Shown piece by piece: positions 1 through 9,424 of a stretch of 64,000 nt of DNA. How positions within the stretch are numbered: the first letter of the stretch is position 1; each line of letters begins with the position of its first letter. The stretch is taken from the NCBI RefSeq assembly GCF_004798935.1, contig NZ_RAHT01000004.1:1-64000 (forward strand), written 5' to 3'. Below the pieces are notes generated by a model, which was not told the origin of the DNA, made no database searches, and was given only the letters and a program-made list of their open reading frames with translations. Both the position numbers and the translations under genes were made by a program. The stretch is from Ningiella ruwaisensis. Its GTDB lineage: Bacteria > Pseudomonadota > Gammaproteobacteria > Enterobacterales > Alteromonadaceae.

Positions 1-454
1 AAAAAGGTTTACGGGTTTATTCTGTCACTACACTACACCTACCTTAAAAGAAATTAAACACTCGCAATTCAAAAGCAAAATTAGAAATTGGCTAACAATA
101 GTTAGCACCGAAATAGTTAACCATGCGCTCTACTTACACTTAACGAAAAGACACTAAAGCGTTTTAATAACAACTAAATACAGTACAAATCGCATGTTTC
201 AGAATAAAAAGGAAAAGCGACATAGCCAACTGACTGCACAACCACAAATCTCACAATAACACGCAATAATCTTATATTTATCTCTAGTTATTTTTAACAT
301 ATATCATTGCTTCACTCTAAGTATTGTGTTTCTTTTTTCTTTTTCTTTCCTTTACCATAATGCTAAGCATTTTTATCGTCAGGCAAAATGAATAATTATA
401 GATTTAAGATTAGGCATGAGATATAGTTTGAAAAAACAACAACTTGAGAGTGGC
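1..454. other. AT-rich intergenic region at window edge
   Basis: No convincing gene was found on either strand. The stretch is AT-rich, with a pyrimidine-rich run around 330-355. It must hold the promoter of the exported protein that follows, but no box pair is convincing enough to mark. Confidence 0.5.
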
Positions 455-1138
455 ATGAAGAAATTTTTATTCGCGGTTATCATTTATCTTATACAAGCAC
501 AAGCGACGGCAGCATACATAAAAACGAATAGCGAAGGGTATGAGACGGTAAGCGACACGGATAATCAATTAGAATGGATGAATTGGGCGGAGTTTAAAGG
601 AATAGGTAGATATGAGATGGAGACGAAACTGACTCAAGGTAATGAGTTGGTAGGGTGGCGATACGCTTCATTTGATGAAATCCATAAACTCGCGACGGAT
701 TTCTTTCCATTCTTCACCCCCTCCAGCCGATATTATTACGCAGGAAGCCGGTATGGATTTAACACAGTTGATTACAGTGACTATCAACTACTTGAGAACC
801 TAATTACCCATGAATTTGATGTGTTCGCTGATCTTTTTGGCGGCGAAATACGAACTGAGAAATTCGCATCAATATCGATAGTCTTTGGTGATATCGCATT
901 TAATATTGAATCGGCCGGCGTTACTTATGACGCCGCGCAATATTTCAGTGTGATGGACGGATATGTTCGCGAAGACACTTTCGAAGACATTATTTATATT
1001 TCTGCAGACCAGATTTTCGAGGTACCCTATCGATATGGGCATGCTTTAGTGAGGGATATTCAACCGGTATCTGCACCGGCATCAGTTTTCGCACTAATGC
1101 TACTTGGAGTCGTATTTTTAACTGCGAGAAAGCGTTGA
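455..1138 (+). CDS. Exported protein with PEP-CTERM-like C-terminal tail
   Basis: A 227-residue exported protein of unknown function. I chose the ATG at 455 over the in-frame one at 416 because GAGAG lies at 445-449 and the protein then begins with a clean signal peptide (MKKFLFAVIIYLIQAQATAA). The C-terminus has the three-part layout of PEP-CTERM-type sorting signals: a short motif (VSAPAS), a hydrophobic segment and a basic end (ARKR). In known systems such tails are processed by an exosortase/archaeosortase and the protein ends at the surface or in exopolysaccharide; that fate is inferred here. The body has many aromatic and acidic residues and resembles no enzyme I know. It is followed by a terminator, so it is probably monocistronic. 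Confidence 0.7.
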   Translation: MKKFLFAVIIYLIQAQATAAYIKTNSEGYETVSDTDNQLEWMNWAEFKGIGRYEMETKLTQGNELVGWRYASFDEIHKLATDFFPFFTPSSRYYYAGSRYGFNTVDYSDYQLLENLITHEFDVFADLFGGEIRTEKFASISIVFGDIAFNIESAGVTYDAAQYFSVMDGYVREDTFEDIIYISADQIFEVPYRYGHALVRDIQPVSAPASVFALMLLGVVFLTARKR

Positions 1139-1167
1139 ATTCAAACCAACAAAAACCACTCACATAC

Positions 1168-1198
1168 TCCCGCGCGAAAAAGCCGCGGGACTTTTTGT
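1168..1198 (+). terminator. Rho-independent terminator
   Basis: The arms TCCCGCG (1168-1174) and CGCGGGA (1184-1190) pair perfectly around a 9-nt loop. The downstream arm is followed by CTTTTTG. It lies 30 nt after the stop of the exported protein. Confidence 0.85.
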
Positions 1199-1826
1199 TC
1201 TTGGTCAAATTCAATCATCCGAAACCAAGCAAGATAGACTTCCATTAAAATCTTGAGCAATGAGTCATACAATACCATCGTCACTTTTAATAGCGGGGCA
1301 AAGTGTAAATCACCGATAATTTTATTACCTGTTTTTATAATAGTGTTGAGCAACAAAACTTCCTAAATTAAATCAGATTGATGGCGCTTTTTAGTATAGC
1401 ACCCTGACCAATATTTAATATGTTTTGAAAAAATTAGCGGTTTCCTCAATGGTTTGGCTCACGAAGTGAATGCGATCTCGGAATAGCATGCTCGTTTAAA
1501 TAAATTCTTTGCAAAACGAATCTGGAAAAGCAAGTTTCACATCGGTGTGAAATTTCCGTTTTGTTCAACGTTGCTAGAATTGAAAATTATTGAGCAGAAG
1601 AATCCTACGGAAAGCCGACGCTTAGGTTTCAAGTGTGACCGGCTCTTGTGTACATATTTTGGATTGTCAAAAATCGTATCAGAACAATAGTATTTGCAGA
1701 AAAGTCTTCGCCTAGTTTTGTTAAATGTTTCTCAAATTAGCTTTAAGTTTCATCGCGGGAGGTTAGACTGTTTTAAGATATTTAGGTAGATTATTGTCCG
1801 TTAGTCTATATTTTGGCACTTAAAGC
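1199..1826. other. Gene-poor intergenic region
   Basis: No supported gene in about 630 nt. The only structure noticed is an imperfect hairpin at 1532-1554 (AAGTTTCACA / TGTGAAATTT around TCGG), followed by a weak T-rich run. It may be a decayed terminator. Short reading frames here show no domain and no ribosome binding site. Confidence 0.5.
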
Positions 1827-2282
1827 ATGATTTCTCACATTCACCTTCGACAAGCTAAACCGGCTGACCTGAAATTTATGTACGAGGTGGTCGAGCAAAC
1901 TATGCGTCCTACTGTCGAAAGAACGTTCTTAATTTGGCATAAAACCGAAATGCTAGCTGAACTTCACGAATTTGCGAATCACCCAATTACAAAAATAGTC
2001 AAAATTGATGATCAAGACTGTGGCCTATTTTACGTCGAGGAAAGAAAATTAGAGTATTGGATTCAATGGGTTTTTATTCTTCCAGAGTTTCAAGGGAATG
2101 GAGTAGGAAAGAGATTGCTTGTTGACGTGCTTTTGAGAGCGCATAGACGTGGTCTACCTGTTCGGTTGAGAGTGCATCGTTCTAGTTCTGCAAAAACTTT
2201 TTATGAGCTTTTAGGTTTTAGCGTTTATGACCAGACAGATAAGTTTTTATATATGCAGTGCGAAAAACAAAATTCAGTTTAA
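1827..2282 (+). CDS. GNAT family N-acetyltransferase
   Basis: A 151-residue single-domain GNAT enzyme, expected to move an acetyl group from acetyl-CoA to an unidentified amine. Motif A is clear: after a beta strand (QWVFILPEF) comes QGNGVG at residues 89-94, the pyrophosphate-binding Q/RxxGxG/A loop. Motif B follows as AKTFYELLGF near residues 122-131. Length fits a complete domain. It stands alone between two long gaps, so the neighbourhood gives no hint of the substrate. Confidence 0.85.
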   Translation: MISHIHLRQAKPADLKFMYEVVEQTMRPTVERTFLIWHKTEMLAELHEFANHPITKIVKIDDQDCGLFYVEERKLEYWIQWVFILPEFQGNGVGKRLLVDVLLRAHRRGLPVRLRVHRSSSAKTFYELLGFSVYDQTDKFLYMQCEKQNSV

Positions 2283-2707
2283 CTAAAATCAATGATAAAA
2301 CTTTTTAATCCTTTCTGTGTTTGTACAAGAAGCCACGCAAGATCAAACGATATCTTTACAAGACCATGGGCCAATTGACCCACGAGAAATGATTAAAGAT
2401 CGACTTTCCTGCGAATGTCCGCTATTTGTCTATTAGCGCCTTTCAACACTAGCTATGGGGCGGCAAAGTACGTATTACAGCCGTTCAGGAATATTTCGTT
2501 TGAATGATTGCAATGAGTGAATAACGGACATTCGGATAGTCGTGAAGTAGTCCATAGAATGTTATTTATTAACGGTCGCCATTTTCATAACTTCTTCTAG
2601 CAAACATCAATAAAAACCCAAAGGTATCCGGCCAAGGGGTAGTGCAAAGTCCTGATTAATAATATATTATTGCATACACATAGAGACCACAATAAAAGGA
2701 TTTTCAC
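2283..2707. other. Intergenic region with long-spaced inverted repeat
   Basis: No gene supported. Two 14-nt arms, GAATGTCCGCTATT at 2413-2426 and the near-perfect reverse complement at 2520-2533 (13 of 14 pairs), are separated by 93 nt. The spacer codes for nothing recognisable. The arms could be remnants of a small non-autonomous element. The exported-protein gene that follows has an AAAAGGA ribosome binding site just upstream of 2708. Confidence 0.45.
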
Positions 2708-3448
2708 ATGTTAAATATAGCTGCGCTCGCACTGATATTGTTGTTGTTAATAACACATGACGCAAGGGCAGAATTGTTGCGCATGTCATATGCAGGTGCG
2801 ATTAACAACATGTTTATCGGAGACTGTACGACTCCGGAACAGAGTGATTGTAATTTTGATATCATCAATGTAAATAGTTCTGATTTTTTCGAAGGTAATT
2901 TAATTTCAATTGACGATACTTTCTCCGGTTCTTTTATTATTGATTCGAACAGCGACTTTGTGCTTGCTGGAGATGATTTAAGACAAGCAATCTTTCGCAA
3001 TTTATTAAGCGATTTCTCTCTACAGTTAGCAGGTCTTAATATCCCTAGAAACGAACTTCCCCCAGTGTCTAACTCTTTTGGTAACAGCGTTTCAATTGTA
3101 GATGATAGAATGTCGGTTGGGCGCACAATTGATTTATTTCAGTCAAGTCAGCAGTTTTCATCAGATAAATGGTTTGCCGGCACAAATGTTACACTGATAG
3201 ACAACTCTGCAAGCGTTTACGATAGTTTCAGCATCCCGAATACCGTCGAATTTACCGATTATGATGCGGGTTTGTTCGGTTTTTTCTTTCTTGAGCGAGC
3301 CTCTCGGGACCAATTGCAAATTCGAGGCGATATTACAACACTAAGTTATGAACGTATTATGCAAGTGAATAGCCCTGCTATGATTTATTTAATCCTGTTT
3401 ATAACTACAATTCTTATATGTTTGAAACGAGGAAGGGAGGATGTATAA
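2708..3448 (+). CDS. Exported protein with C-terminal membrane anchor, PEP-CTERM-like
   Basis: A 246-residue exported protein of unknown function. Residues 1-21 form a signal peptide ending DARA. The mature part is rich in Ser, Asp and Asn and predicted beta-rich. The C-terminus carries NSPA, a roughly 19-residue hydrophobic segment and a basic end (LKRGRED), matching the layout of PEP-CTERM-like proteins, though the tail after the basic cluster is longer than usual. Start chosen for the ribosome binding site AAAAGGA at 2695-2701 and the signal peptide. No exosortase gene is present in the window. It shares only architecture, not clear sequence, with the protein at 455-1138. Confidence 0.65.
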   Translation: MLNIAALALILLLLITHDARAELLRMSYAGAINNMFIGDCTTPEQSDCNFDIINVNSSDFFEGNLISIDDTFSGSFIIDSNSDFVLAGDDLRQAIFRNLLSDFSLQLAGLNIPRNELPPVSNSFGNSVSIVDDRMSVGRTIDLFQSSQQFSSDKWFAGTNVTLIDNSASVYDSFSIPNTVEFTDYDAGLFGFFFLERASRDQLQIRGDITTLSYERIMQVNSPAMIYLILFITTILICLKRGREDV

Positions 3449-3819
3449 ACTTCAATAGTATTGAGTCCGCAAGGGGGCCTGAATACTGCCCAAAACTCCT
3501 CTCTATCTTCTGTTACCAAAAAGTCCAATTCATCCACAAGCTAAATGGCAGCTAGTGGCATTTAGGGTCAGTCAAACAGCTAAAAACCGATACTAGCGAC
3601 CTATCACTCCTTGTCTAAACCGGCCCTAATCTCAACAATCTTTTTTCAATTTGTTAAGAAACCGTAAAGTCCGCAATGCGAACAATCCAGCTAAAGGCCA
3701 TTACAGCTAAAGGATATATAGGGCAATAGTCCTTTCTAAAATTGAAATGTAGAGCTTGCAACAAACTCCCCAAGCAGCATGCGTAATATCAACGTTCAAA
3801 ACTTTCATTACTTGTTAAC
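3449..3819. other. Intergenic region with copy of a dispersed motif
   Basis: No gene supported. The sequence GTCCGCAATGCGAAC at about 3670-3684 recurs, as exact or near copies on the opposite strand, near 58840 and 60066. An imperfect hairpin surrounds 3458-3486 without a T-run. The rest shows no structure that I can read. Confidence 0.45.
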
Positions 3820-4044
3820 TTAATCCCAGCGTGGGCTTACTTTACCATTGAATGATCTGTACAAACTTTCTCGATTCACACCAATTGATTCAGCAATATC
3901 TGCAACGCCATGCTTTTTTACTAAGTGATTTAGTGCCCCGATGAATACTTTTGGGTCGTAATCATTGAAGCAATCAACTAAAAATTCGTTAATTTCTTCT
4001 TGAGTTTCCATGTAATCGAATGGATTAAATGGTTTTGTCTTCAT
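3820..4044 (-). CDS. Truncated HigA-like addiction-module antidote protein
   Basis: A 74-residue protein matching the start and middle of the small HTH antitoxin family annotated as 'putative addiction module antidote' (HI1420 type). Visible are the N-terminal motif FNPFDYMETQEEINEFL and the HTH segment HGVADIAESIGVNRESLYRSF. Family members normally run to about 95-100 residues with a final T-hh-hhxALG-h helix. Here the frame stops right after SPRWD, and no other frame restores that helix, so the protein is probably truncated. No HigB/RelE-type toxin gene lies beside it. It could be a decaying orphan antitoxin or a minimal HTH regulator. Confidence 0.65.
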   Translation of the reverse strand: MKTKPFNPFDYMETQEEINEFLVDCFNDYDPKVFIGALNHLVKKHGVADIAESIGVNRESLYRSFNGKVSPRWD

Positions 4045-4175
4045 TGAATTATACCTCTACCTTCCAGAAGTTTAATTTAATTGAGATGTCTAAAAAACCA
4101 ACCAGCTTTTGCGCAATACAGATACATTGCTACGGTACTTAAAGCTCCTGTTTCCAACCCTAGAATGCAAATAGC

Positions 4176-4754
4176 CTAATTAAGTTCTTTATCTTTCCAA
4201 AACTTTGTGCCTTTGACAGTCGCTTGCAGGGCGAGGCCGCTTTCTGTCATGGTGTAAACTGAGACGTCTCCGTAGTAGGCTTCCCCTTCAATGGATTTAC
4301 CCTTTTCTCCCGCTTTTGCGGCCGCGTCGGCATTTCCACCAAAGGTCCAGCCTTGTTCAATAAAACGATCCATCGCCTTGGCGTTGTGAAAGACCATCAC
4401 AATTCGATAGTCTTTTGCACCTAATCCTAAGCCTACGCCGCCTTCAGCCATATTCATGTAGGTTTTTTTACCTGTGGCATTATTTTGAACTACGCCATAG
4501 CCAGTGCCAGCCGAGACTAAAAAAAGATTGACGTTCGCGTTGGAGAACACTGCATAACCTGGGGAGGCGGCAATTTCCGCCTTGGCAGCAGGCTTTCTTG
4601 CGTAAAGTTTAGCAAGCGCGTCTTGCTGCATTTCAAGGATCACTTGTCGCTTTTCGGCGTTGCTTCCTGAACCCATAGATGCGCAGCCTGCTAGGCTAAA
4701 TAATAAAAAAATGCCTGTTGCTACCGAGATAAATTTCATCGTAATCGTATTCAT
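4176..4754 (-). CDS. SYLF/YSC84-domain lipoprotein
   Basis: A 192-residue lipoprotein of the SYLF (YSC84-related, lipid-binding) family. The start at 4754 (MNTITMKF) is preferred over an in-frame ATG nine codons earlier because it puts a normal lipoprotein signal peptide first, with lipobox LAGC near residue 24 and Ser-rich linker after it. The body has the family's features: SPGYAVFSNANVN, a glycine-rich GTGYGVVQN and GGVGLGLGAKDYRIVMVF. Bacterial relatives are periplasmic, membrane-attached proteins, some binding phosphoinositide-like lipids; the job here is unknown. It is monocistronic and on the same strand as the upstream S9 peptidase. Confidence 0.85.
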   Translation of the reverse strand: MNTITMKFISVATGIFLLFSLAGCASMGSGSNAEKRQVILEMQQDALAKLYARKPAAKAEIAASPGYAVFSNANVNLFLVSAGTGYGVVQNNATGKKTYMNMAEGGVGLGLGAKDYRIVMVFHNAKAMDRFIEQGWTFGGNADAAAKAGEKGKSIEGEAYYGDVSVYTMTESGLALQATVKGTKFWKDKELN

Positions 4755-4883
4755 TTGTCGTCCTTTTTGCAGAAAAACCATATTGTTGTTTGTCGTATGA
4801 CTCTCATTTTGTCACTTTAGTTGCTCTATTTTGGTTTTATTAAGCAAAGCAACAAGCATACTGACCACAAAGCTCACTTGCGT

Positions 4884-6971
4884 TTATTCCTGTTCTCCCA
4901 CACGGTATTTTTCAAACCAGGCGATAATATTTTCAATCTTGCCAATCATCCTGGACGGTCGAGAGGCAATACCATGTGACGAACCGGGCACTTTTACCAG
5001 AACAGTATCGACCTTGCGAAGCTTCAAAGCCTGATAAAATTGTTCGGTTTCAGACATTGGGGTTCGTTTGTCCTCAACGCCCGTAATTAGCAAGGTGGGT
5101 GTATTGACCTTACCAACCAGCGAGAGAGGTGAGCGTTCCCAATAGTGCTCAAATTCTTCCCAGGGCATGCCCGGAAACTGATAAGGAATTTGATAAAGAC
5201 CTGAGTCAGCAGTGAGTACTTTTGAGATCCAATTGATCACAGGTTTTGCCACCACCGCGGCCTTAAATCGGTCTGTTAATCCAATCGCGTAGGCAGCAGC
5301 GATCCCGCCAGCCGAACCGCCGGTAATATAAAGCTGCTCAGGATCAACAAGCCCCATCTCTATCAAAGTATCAATACCCGACATATGATCAGAAAAGTCG
5401 TATTTTGAAGAATATTTATTTTGTAAAAGCAGAGCAAAACGTTCTCCATATCCCGTGCTCCCGCGATGATTATTGTAAAATACGATGTAACCCTCCGCTG
5501 CCATGCGCTGCAATTCCGCAGAAAATACGGGCCCATACGCCAGATGCGGCCCCCCATGTATTTCAATTATCATTGGGTAACGCTTACTTGCATCGAAATT
5601 TGGAGGCAAGATGTACCATCCGTGAATGGTTTCGCCATCGATACTTGAAGAGTAAGTTATTTCTCTCACCTCACCAAATACGATATGACCTAAAGCATCT
5701 TCATTTAGAAAGCTCAGTTGAGTTTCTTTTTTGCCATTATTAACAAATATATCCGCCGGTCGGTCGGTGCGTCCTTTGGTATACGCTAAAACACCATCTG
5801 CGTAATCGTAGGTGCCGCTGGTATAAGGCCTGCCTAGAGACTCGCCACTTAATCCCGTCGCCACAGTCGTGAGCTTGCCTGTTGTTGAAATTAAATCGAC
5901 TTGTGTTAGACCGCGGACCGTCTGTTGAAAGTAGATTTCATCGTTATCTTTCCAATGAAAATTAGAAACAGAATTATCGATGTTGGCAGTCAGGTTTTTA
6001 TCATTGCTGCCATCGATGTCTATCACATGCAAATAGCGATTGCGATAAGCAAGCTTCTTATCATCTCGTTTCGAATAGGCTATTTGTTTCCCGCCAGGAG
6101 AAACGACAGGGCTTTCTTCTGCGCCTGGCATTTGAGTAATTTGCGTGATTTGACCTTGTAAATCAACGGAAAATAGATCTGATTCGCCAGGCTCATACTC
6201 CCAATTATCGCTTCGATTAGCAGAAAAAAAGATGCTTTGACTGTCCTTAGCCCAGCTTAAAGGACCACTATGATGAAAATTTCCGGAGCTTAGCTGTCTG
6301 GCCGTGCCTCCCTCAGATGGCAAAACAAAAATGTGGGTGTATGCAGGATCTAAAATACCCTTTCCGTCCGCTTGATATCTCGCCTTGGTCACATATTGAA
6401 AATTTTCCGACCACTGCGCGCCGTCGGGTTTATCTGGCATGCTAACGCTAAAGGGTTTTTCGTCAGACGCTACACTCATTGTAAACGCCAGATGATCCCC
6501 ATTTGGCGCCCATATCAGGGAGGATGGCGCCTCGTTAATATTACTCACCAGCGCAGTCTGTCCGCTATCCATCCATCGAACATAAATTTGTGGCTTGCCT
6601 TCATCATTTGATACATAAGCAATGCGATTTCCGGATGGCGACCAGCGAGGTGAATAATAGTTTTTACCAGAGGACAAGAGAGGTCGATGCTCTTGAGATT
6701 TTAGGTCGAATAGCCAGATGCTTGAACGGGTACTATCGCTCATAATGTCGTTTGAACGTCGGACATAAATGATTGAATTGCCATCAGGCGAGACTTGCGG
6801 GTCAGCCGCTACCTCAAGCTCAAATATATCCTCTGCCTTAAACAAAGGGCGTGTATCGGCATCATCTTCTGCGTGAGCAACAAAGAATGTCGGCAATAGC
6901 AAGATGAGTGATGCCGTTAAAGCCATATTTTTAAAAAAGAACAATGGTGTGTTTTCTTTCATTTTATTCAT
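4884..6971 (-). CDS. S9 family prolyl oligopeptidase-like peptidase, exported
   Basis: A 695-residue serine peptidase of the S9C (acylaminoacyl-peptidase/DPP-like) group. An N-terminal hydrophobic segment ending AHAEDD suggests export to the periplasm. Residues about 40-420 are TolB/WD40-like beta-propeller repeats (SPDGNSIIYVRR, SPSGNRIAYVSN and similar). The C-terminal alpha/beta-hydrolase domain carries the triad: Ser553 in GGSAGG, Asp634 in GVEDKRTP and His666 in GSSHG. The oxyanion region HGGPH is present. It probably trims short peptides. M4 or M16 are alternative starts; no strong ribosome binding site decides between them. Confidence 0.92.
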   Translation of the reverse strand: MNKMKENTPLFFFKNMALTASLILLLPTFFVAHAEDDADTRPLFKAEDIFELEVAADPQVSPDGNSIIYVRRSNDIMSDSTRSSIWLFDLKSQEHRPLLSSGKNYYSPRWSPSGNRIAYVSNDEGKPQIYVRWMDSGQTALVSNINEAPSSLIWAPNGDHLAFTMSVASDEKPFSVSMPDKPDGAQWSENFQYVTKARYQADGKGILDPAYTHIFVLPSEGGTARQLSSGNFHHSGPLSWAKDSQSIFFSANRSDNWEYEPGESDLFSVDLQGQITQITQMPGAEESPVVSPGGKQIAYSKRDDKKLAYRNRYLHVIDIDGSNDKNLTANIDNSVSNFHWKDNDEIYFQQTVRGLTQVDLISTTGKLTTVATGLSGESLGRPYTSGTYDYADGVLAYTKGRTDRPADIFVNNGKKETQLSFLNEDALGHIVFGEVREITYSSSIDGETIHGWYILPPNFDASKRYPMIIEIHGGPHLAYGPVFSAELQRMAAEGYIVFYNNHRGSTGYGERFALLLQNKYSSKYDFSDHMSGIDTLIEMGLVDPEQLYITGGSAGGIAAAYAIGLTDRFKAAVVAKPVINWISKVLTADSGLYQIPYQFPGMPWEEFEHYWERSPLSLVGKVNTPTLLITGVEDKRTPMSETEQFYQALKLRKVDTVLVKVPGSSHGIASRPSRMIGKIENIIAWFEKYRVGEQE

Positions 6972-7395
6972 AAGAGAGCGTGTTTATCTTTTTATATTTT
7001 TAGCCTGCCTGATGATGTTAAGCTACCATAAAACCAAGCATTGCAAAATCTACTTCGATTTATCAGATTACACGTTTGTTCACGTGGGCTTCGGTGTTTC
7101 TGATAATGTCTGCTATGTTCAAGCTGCTATATTCAATATAAGGAACTCGCTTCAGCGCGAGCGCAATCAGTATCGCAGTACAGTGTCGATATTGTCACTG
7201 ACGCTTGCTGATGCTCGAGCCTTAAGAGCAACTAAAATTTATTTCTCACTTTTAAAAAGCGTAAGTGACTTAATAAGCGCCTTATCCTATGATTCGTTAT
7301 CGAATAAAAAGTAACGTCACTATTTTCATTTTTGTGTTGAAGAAAATACTGACGCTAATGGCGACGTAAATTTTTAAGAAAGCCTTGAGGGTAAT
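6972..7395. other. Intergenic region between divergent peptidase and ThuA-like genes
   Basis: No gene supported in 424 nt. A plus-strand reading frame that crosses into the antisense of the peptidase start has no domain or ribosome binding site and was discounted. A small CTCGC/GCGAG hairpin lies near 7148-7163. Promoters for both flanking genes should be here, but no box pair stands out. A GAGGG ribosome binding site precedes 7396. Confidence 0.45.
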
Positions 7396-8193
7396 ATGAA
7401 AAAAAGAATAAACGTTCTTATTCTGTCTAGCCTGTTATTGCTTGTTTCTGGCCTCGTTACGGCATCTGCACAGCAGTTTAATGTGTTACTGTTTACGAAA
7501 ACGGCAGGGTGGCATCATAGCTCGATTCATGACGGGGTCACTGCCATGCGAAAGCTGGCTGCTCGTCATGACTTTGCCATGCAGTGGGAAGAAAATGCAG
7601 ATCGTGTTATCACCGATGACTATTTAAAGCAGTTTGATGCGGTGGTGTTTATTAATACCACAGGCGATATTTTTAACGATGAACAGCAAAAAGTATTTGA
7701 GCGTTTTATACAGGGTGGCAAAGGCTTTGTTGGTGTGCATGCGGCGTCTGACACTGAATACGATTGGCCATGGTACGGCAAGCTGGTAGGGCACTATTTT
7801 GAAATTCATCCTGCCAATCAAACGGCTGTGCTGGTTAAACAAGACAATAACTTTCCGGGAATGAAGGGCTTTGATGAGCGCCATTTATTTACTGATGAAT
7901 TTTACGGGTTTTTACCTGCCAATGTGGAAGGGCTTAATTACTTGCTCACCATTGATGAATCGACATACGACCCAAGTGCAGATTGGGGGGCCAAAAAGAC
8001 TCAGGGCATGGGCGAGTTTCATCCTATCGCCTGGTATCACGAATTTGATGGTGGACGTTCGTTTTATACTGGGCTTGGACATATTCCAGGCGTATATGAA
8101 GATGATGTTTTCTTGCAACATTTGTACGGTGGTATTTACTGGGCGGCAACAGGTAAAGGCATCGAGTCAGATGGCGCGCAAGCGACCAAATAA
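7396..8193 (+). CDS. ThuA-like domain protein, exported
   Basis: A 265-residue protein with a signal peptide (cleavage after ASA) and a ThuA-like domain, a class I glutamine-amidotransferase-like fold. Family motifs are FTKTAGWHHSSIHDG near the start, FERFIQGGKGFVGVHAASDTEYDWPWYGKLVGHYF in the middle (G-hhGhHAA), and HPIAWYHEFDGGRSFYTGLGH with the final GGIYWA. Members occur beside sugar oxidoreductases and have been linked to trehalose/sucrose-type disaccharide use, but their activity is not firmly known. It sits 8 nt upstream of roxA and is probably co-transcribed with it. A Tat-exported Gfo/Idh/MocA oxidoreductase, a usual ThuA companion, lies 5 kb downstream. Confidence 0.88.
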   Translation: MKKRINVLILSSLLLLVSGLVTASAQQFNVLLFTKTAGWHHSSIHDGVTAMRKLAARHDFAMQWEENADRVITDDYLKQFDAVVFINTTGDIFNDEQQKVFERFIQGGKGFVGVHAASDTEYDWPWYGKLVGHYFEIHPANQTAVLVKQDNNFPGMKGFDERHLFTDEFYGFLPANVEGLNYLLTIDESTYDPSADWGAKKTQGMGEFHPIAWYHEFDGGRSFYTGLGHIPGVYEDDVFLQHLYGGIYWAATGKGIESDGAQATK

Positions 8194-8201
8194 GTTGAGA
8201 C

Positions 8202-9377
8202 GTGTCTTATATCCTTGAGGGCTTTGACTTTTCCTATTTTGCTAAGCATTACTGGCAAAAAAAGCCCTGCGTAATTCGCAATTTCGCGCCAGATTTTATT
8301 GACCCTATTGATGAGCATGACTTGGCGGGTCTTGCTCAACTTGATGAAGTTGACAGCCGCCTCGTGTCTTTTAAAGACAGTAAATGGCAAGTCACCAGAG
8401 GGCCGATTGAAGATTTTACCTCGCTGTGCGTTGGCGATTGGAGTCTGCTAGTACAAGGTGTAGAACGCTATGTAAAGGAGTTAGATACGCTTATCGAACC
8501 AGTGACAGGTTTCGGTTTTTGGCGCATGGACGATGTAATGGTAAGCTTTTCAACGCCCGGGGCGGGCGTGGGCGCACACATTGATCAATATGATGTGTTT
8601 ATTGTGCAAGGCAAGGGAAGGCGGCGATGGCAAGTTGGTTTACCGGCACAACATGAAAGCTTTCATCCTCATCCGCTGCTTACACAAATCGAGGCGTTCG
8701 AGGCAGTTATCGATGTGGAGTTAAACTGCGGTGATGCAGTCTATATTCCGCCGCTTCATCCGCACAATGGTCAAGCCCTTAGTGATTGTTTGAACTATTC
8801 TATTGGCTTTCGTGCGCCAACAAATTTAGAAGCGCTCAATGGCTTGCTTGATGAGGGAGATATTTTAGCAAGCGAGCAAATGCGCTACACCGATGCTGAC
8901 ACGCTTGAATTAAGGCGCAACAAAAACGCATCAGAAGTCACCCATGATGAATTGTCTCGCTTAAAGCAGAAGATGACGGAGTTACTTTTTAGCTCTCAGG
9001 CCGATATCGCTTTAATGCAATATATATCCAGACAATATCTTCCAGATAGACGCCCTCAATGCCCCTATACCGTTGAGGAAGTACTCGATAGTTTGCAGCA
9101 AACAGGCATTCTGGCTTGGATGGAGGGAGTAAAGCCCATTTACTCTGAAATATCGCAATCAAGTGATAAAAATGATCATGCGGATTTCATGTTCTTCGTC
9201 GATGGGCAGGCCTATCAAATTAAAGCATCCATAAAAAACGCGTTATTGGCGTTTATCAGAGACGGTAAACAGCACCTGCCCCTTACTGAGCCACTACTAT
9301 CTGATAATGTGCTAGACCAATACGCTTTGCTGCTTACGCAATTGCTAAACGATGGCCATGTGAGTTTGGATAACTAA
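8202..9377 (+). CDS. roxA: Ribosomal protein L16 arginine 3-hydroxylase (RoxA/YcfD-like)
   Basis: A 391-residue JmjC/cupin 2-oxoglutarate- and Fe(II)-dependent oxygenase. E. coli YcfD (RoxA) hydroxylates an arginine of ribosomal protein L16. The iron ligands align as His126 and Asp128 in GAHIDQYDVFIVQG, followed by the family's GRRRWQVG, and His188 in PPLHPHNGQAL, with NYSIGFRAP after it. The C-terminal winged-helix part extends to the end. The start is GTG at 8202, eight bases after the ThuA-like stop, with GTTGAGA as a modest ribosome binding site. Length matches full-length RoxA. Confidence 0.92.
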   Translation: MSYILEGFDFSYFAKHYWQKKPCVIRNFAPDFIDPIDEHDLAGLAQLDEVDSRLVSFKDSKWQVTRGPIEDFTSLCVGDWSLLVQGVERYVKELDTLIEPVTGFGFWRMDDVMVSFSTPGAGVGAHIDQYDVFIVQGKGRRRWQVGLPAQHESFHPHPLLTQIEAFEAVIDVELNCGDAVYIPPLHPHNGQALSDCLNYSIGFRAPTNLEALNGLLDEGDILASEQMRYTDADTLELRRNKNASEVTHDELSRLKQKMTELLFSSQADIALMQYISRQYLPDRRPQCPYTVEEVLDSLQQTGILAWMEGVKPIYSEISQSSDKNDHADFMFFVDGQAYQIKASIKNALLAFIRDGKQHLPLTEPLLSDNVLDQYALLLTQLLNDGHVSLDN

Positions 9378-9424
9378 GCTCGGTCGATAAAGCATATAAG
9401 TTAAGCTATTCGGACCTTAACACG

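Noticed and set aside
5405-5743. Plus-strand frames opposite the S9 peptidase
   Set aside because: They are antisense to a well-supported enzyme and have no recognisable features.
6904-7314. 136-codon plus-strand frame upstream of the ThuA-like gene
   Set aside because: Its start is antisense to the S9 peptidase signal peptide; no domain, no ribosome site and low-complexity sequence.
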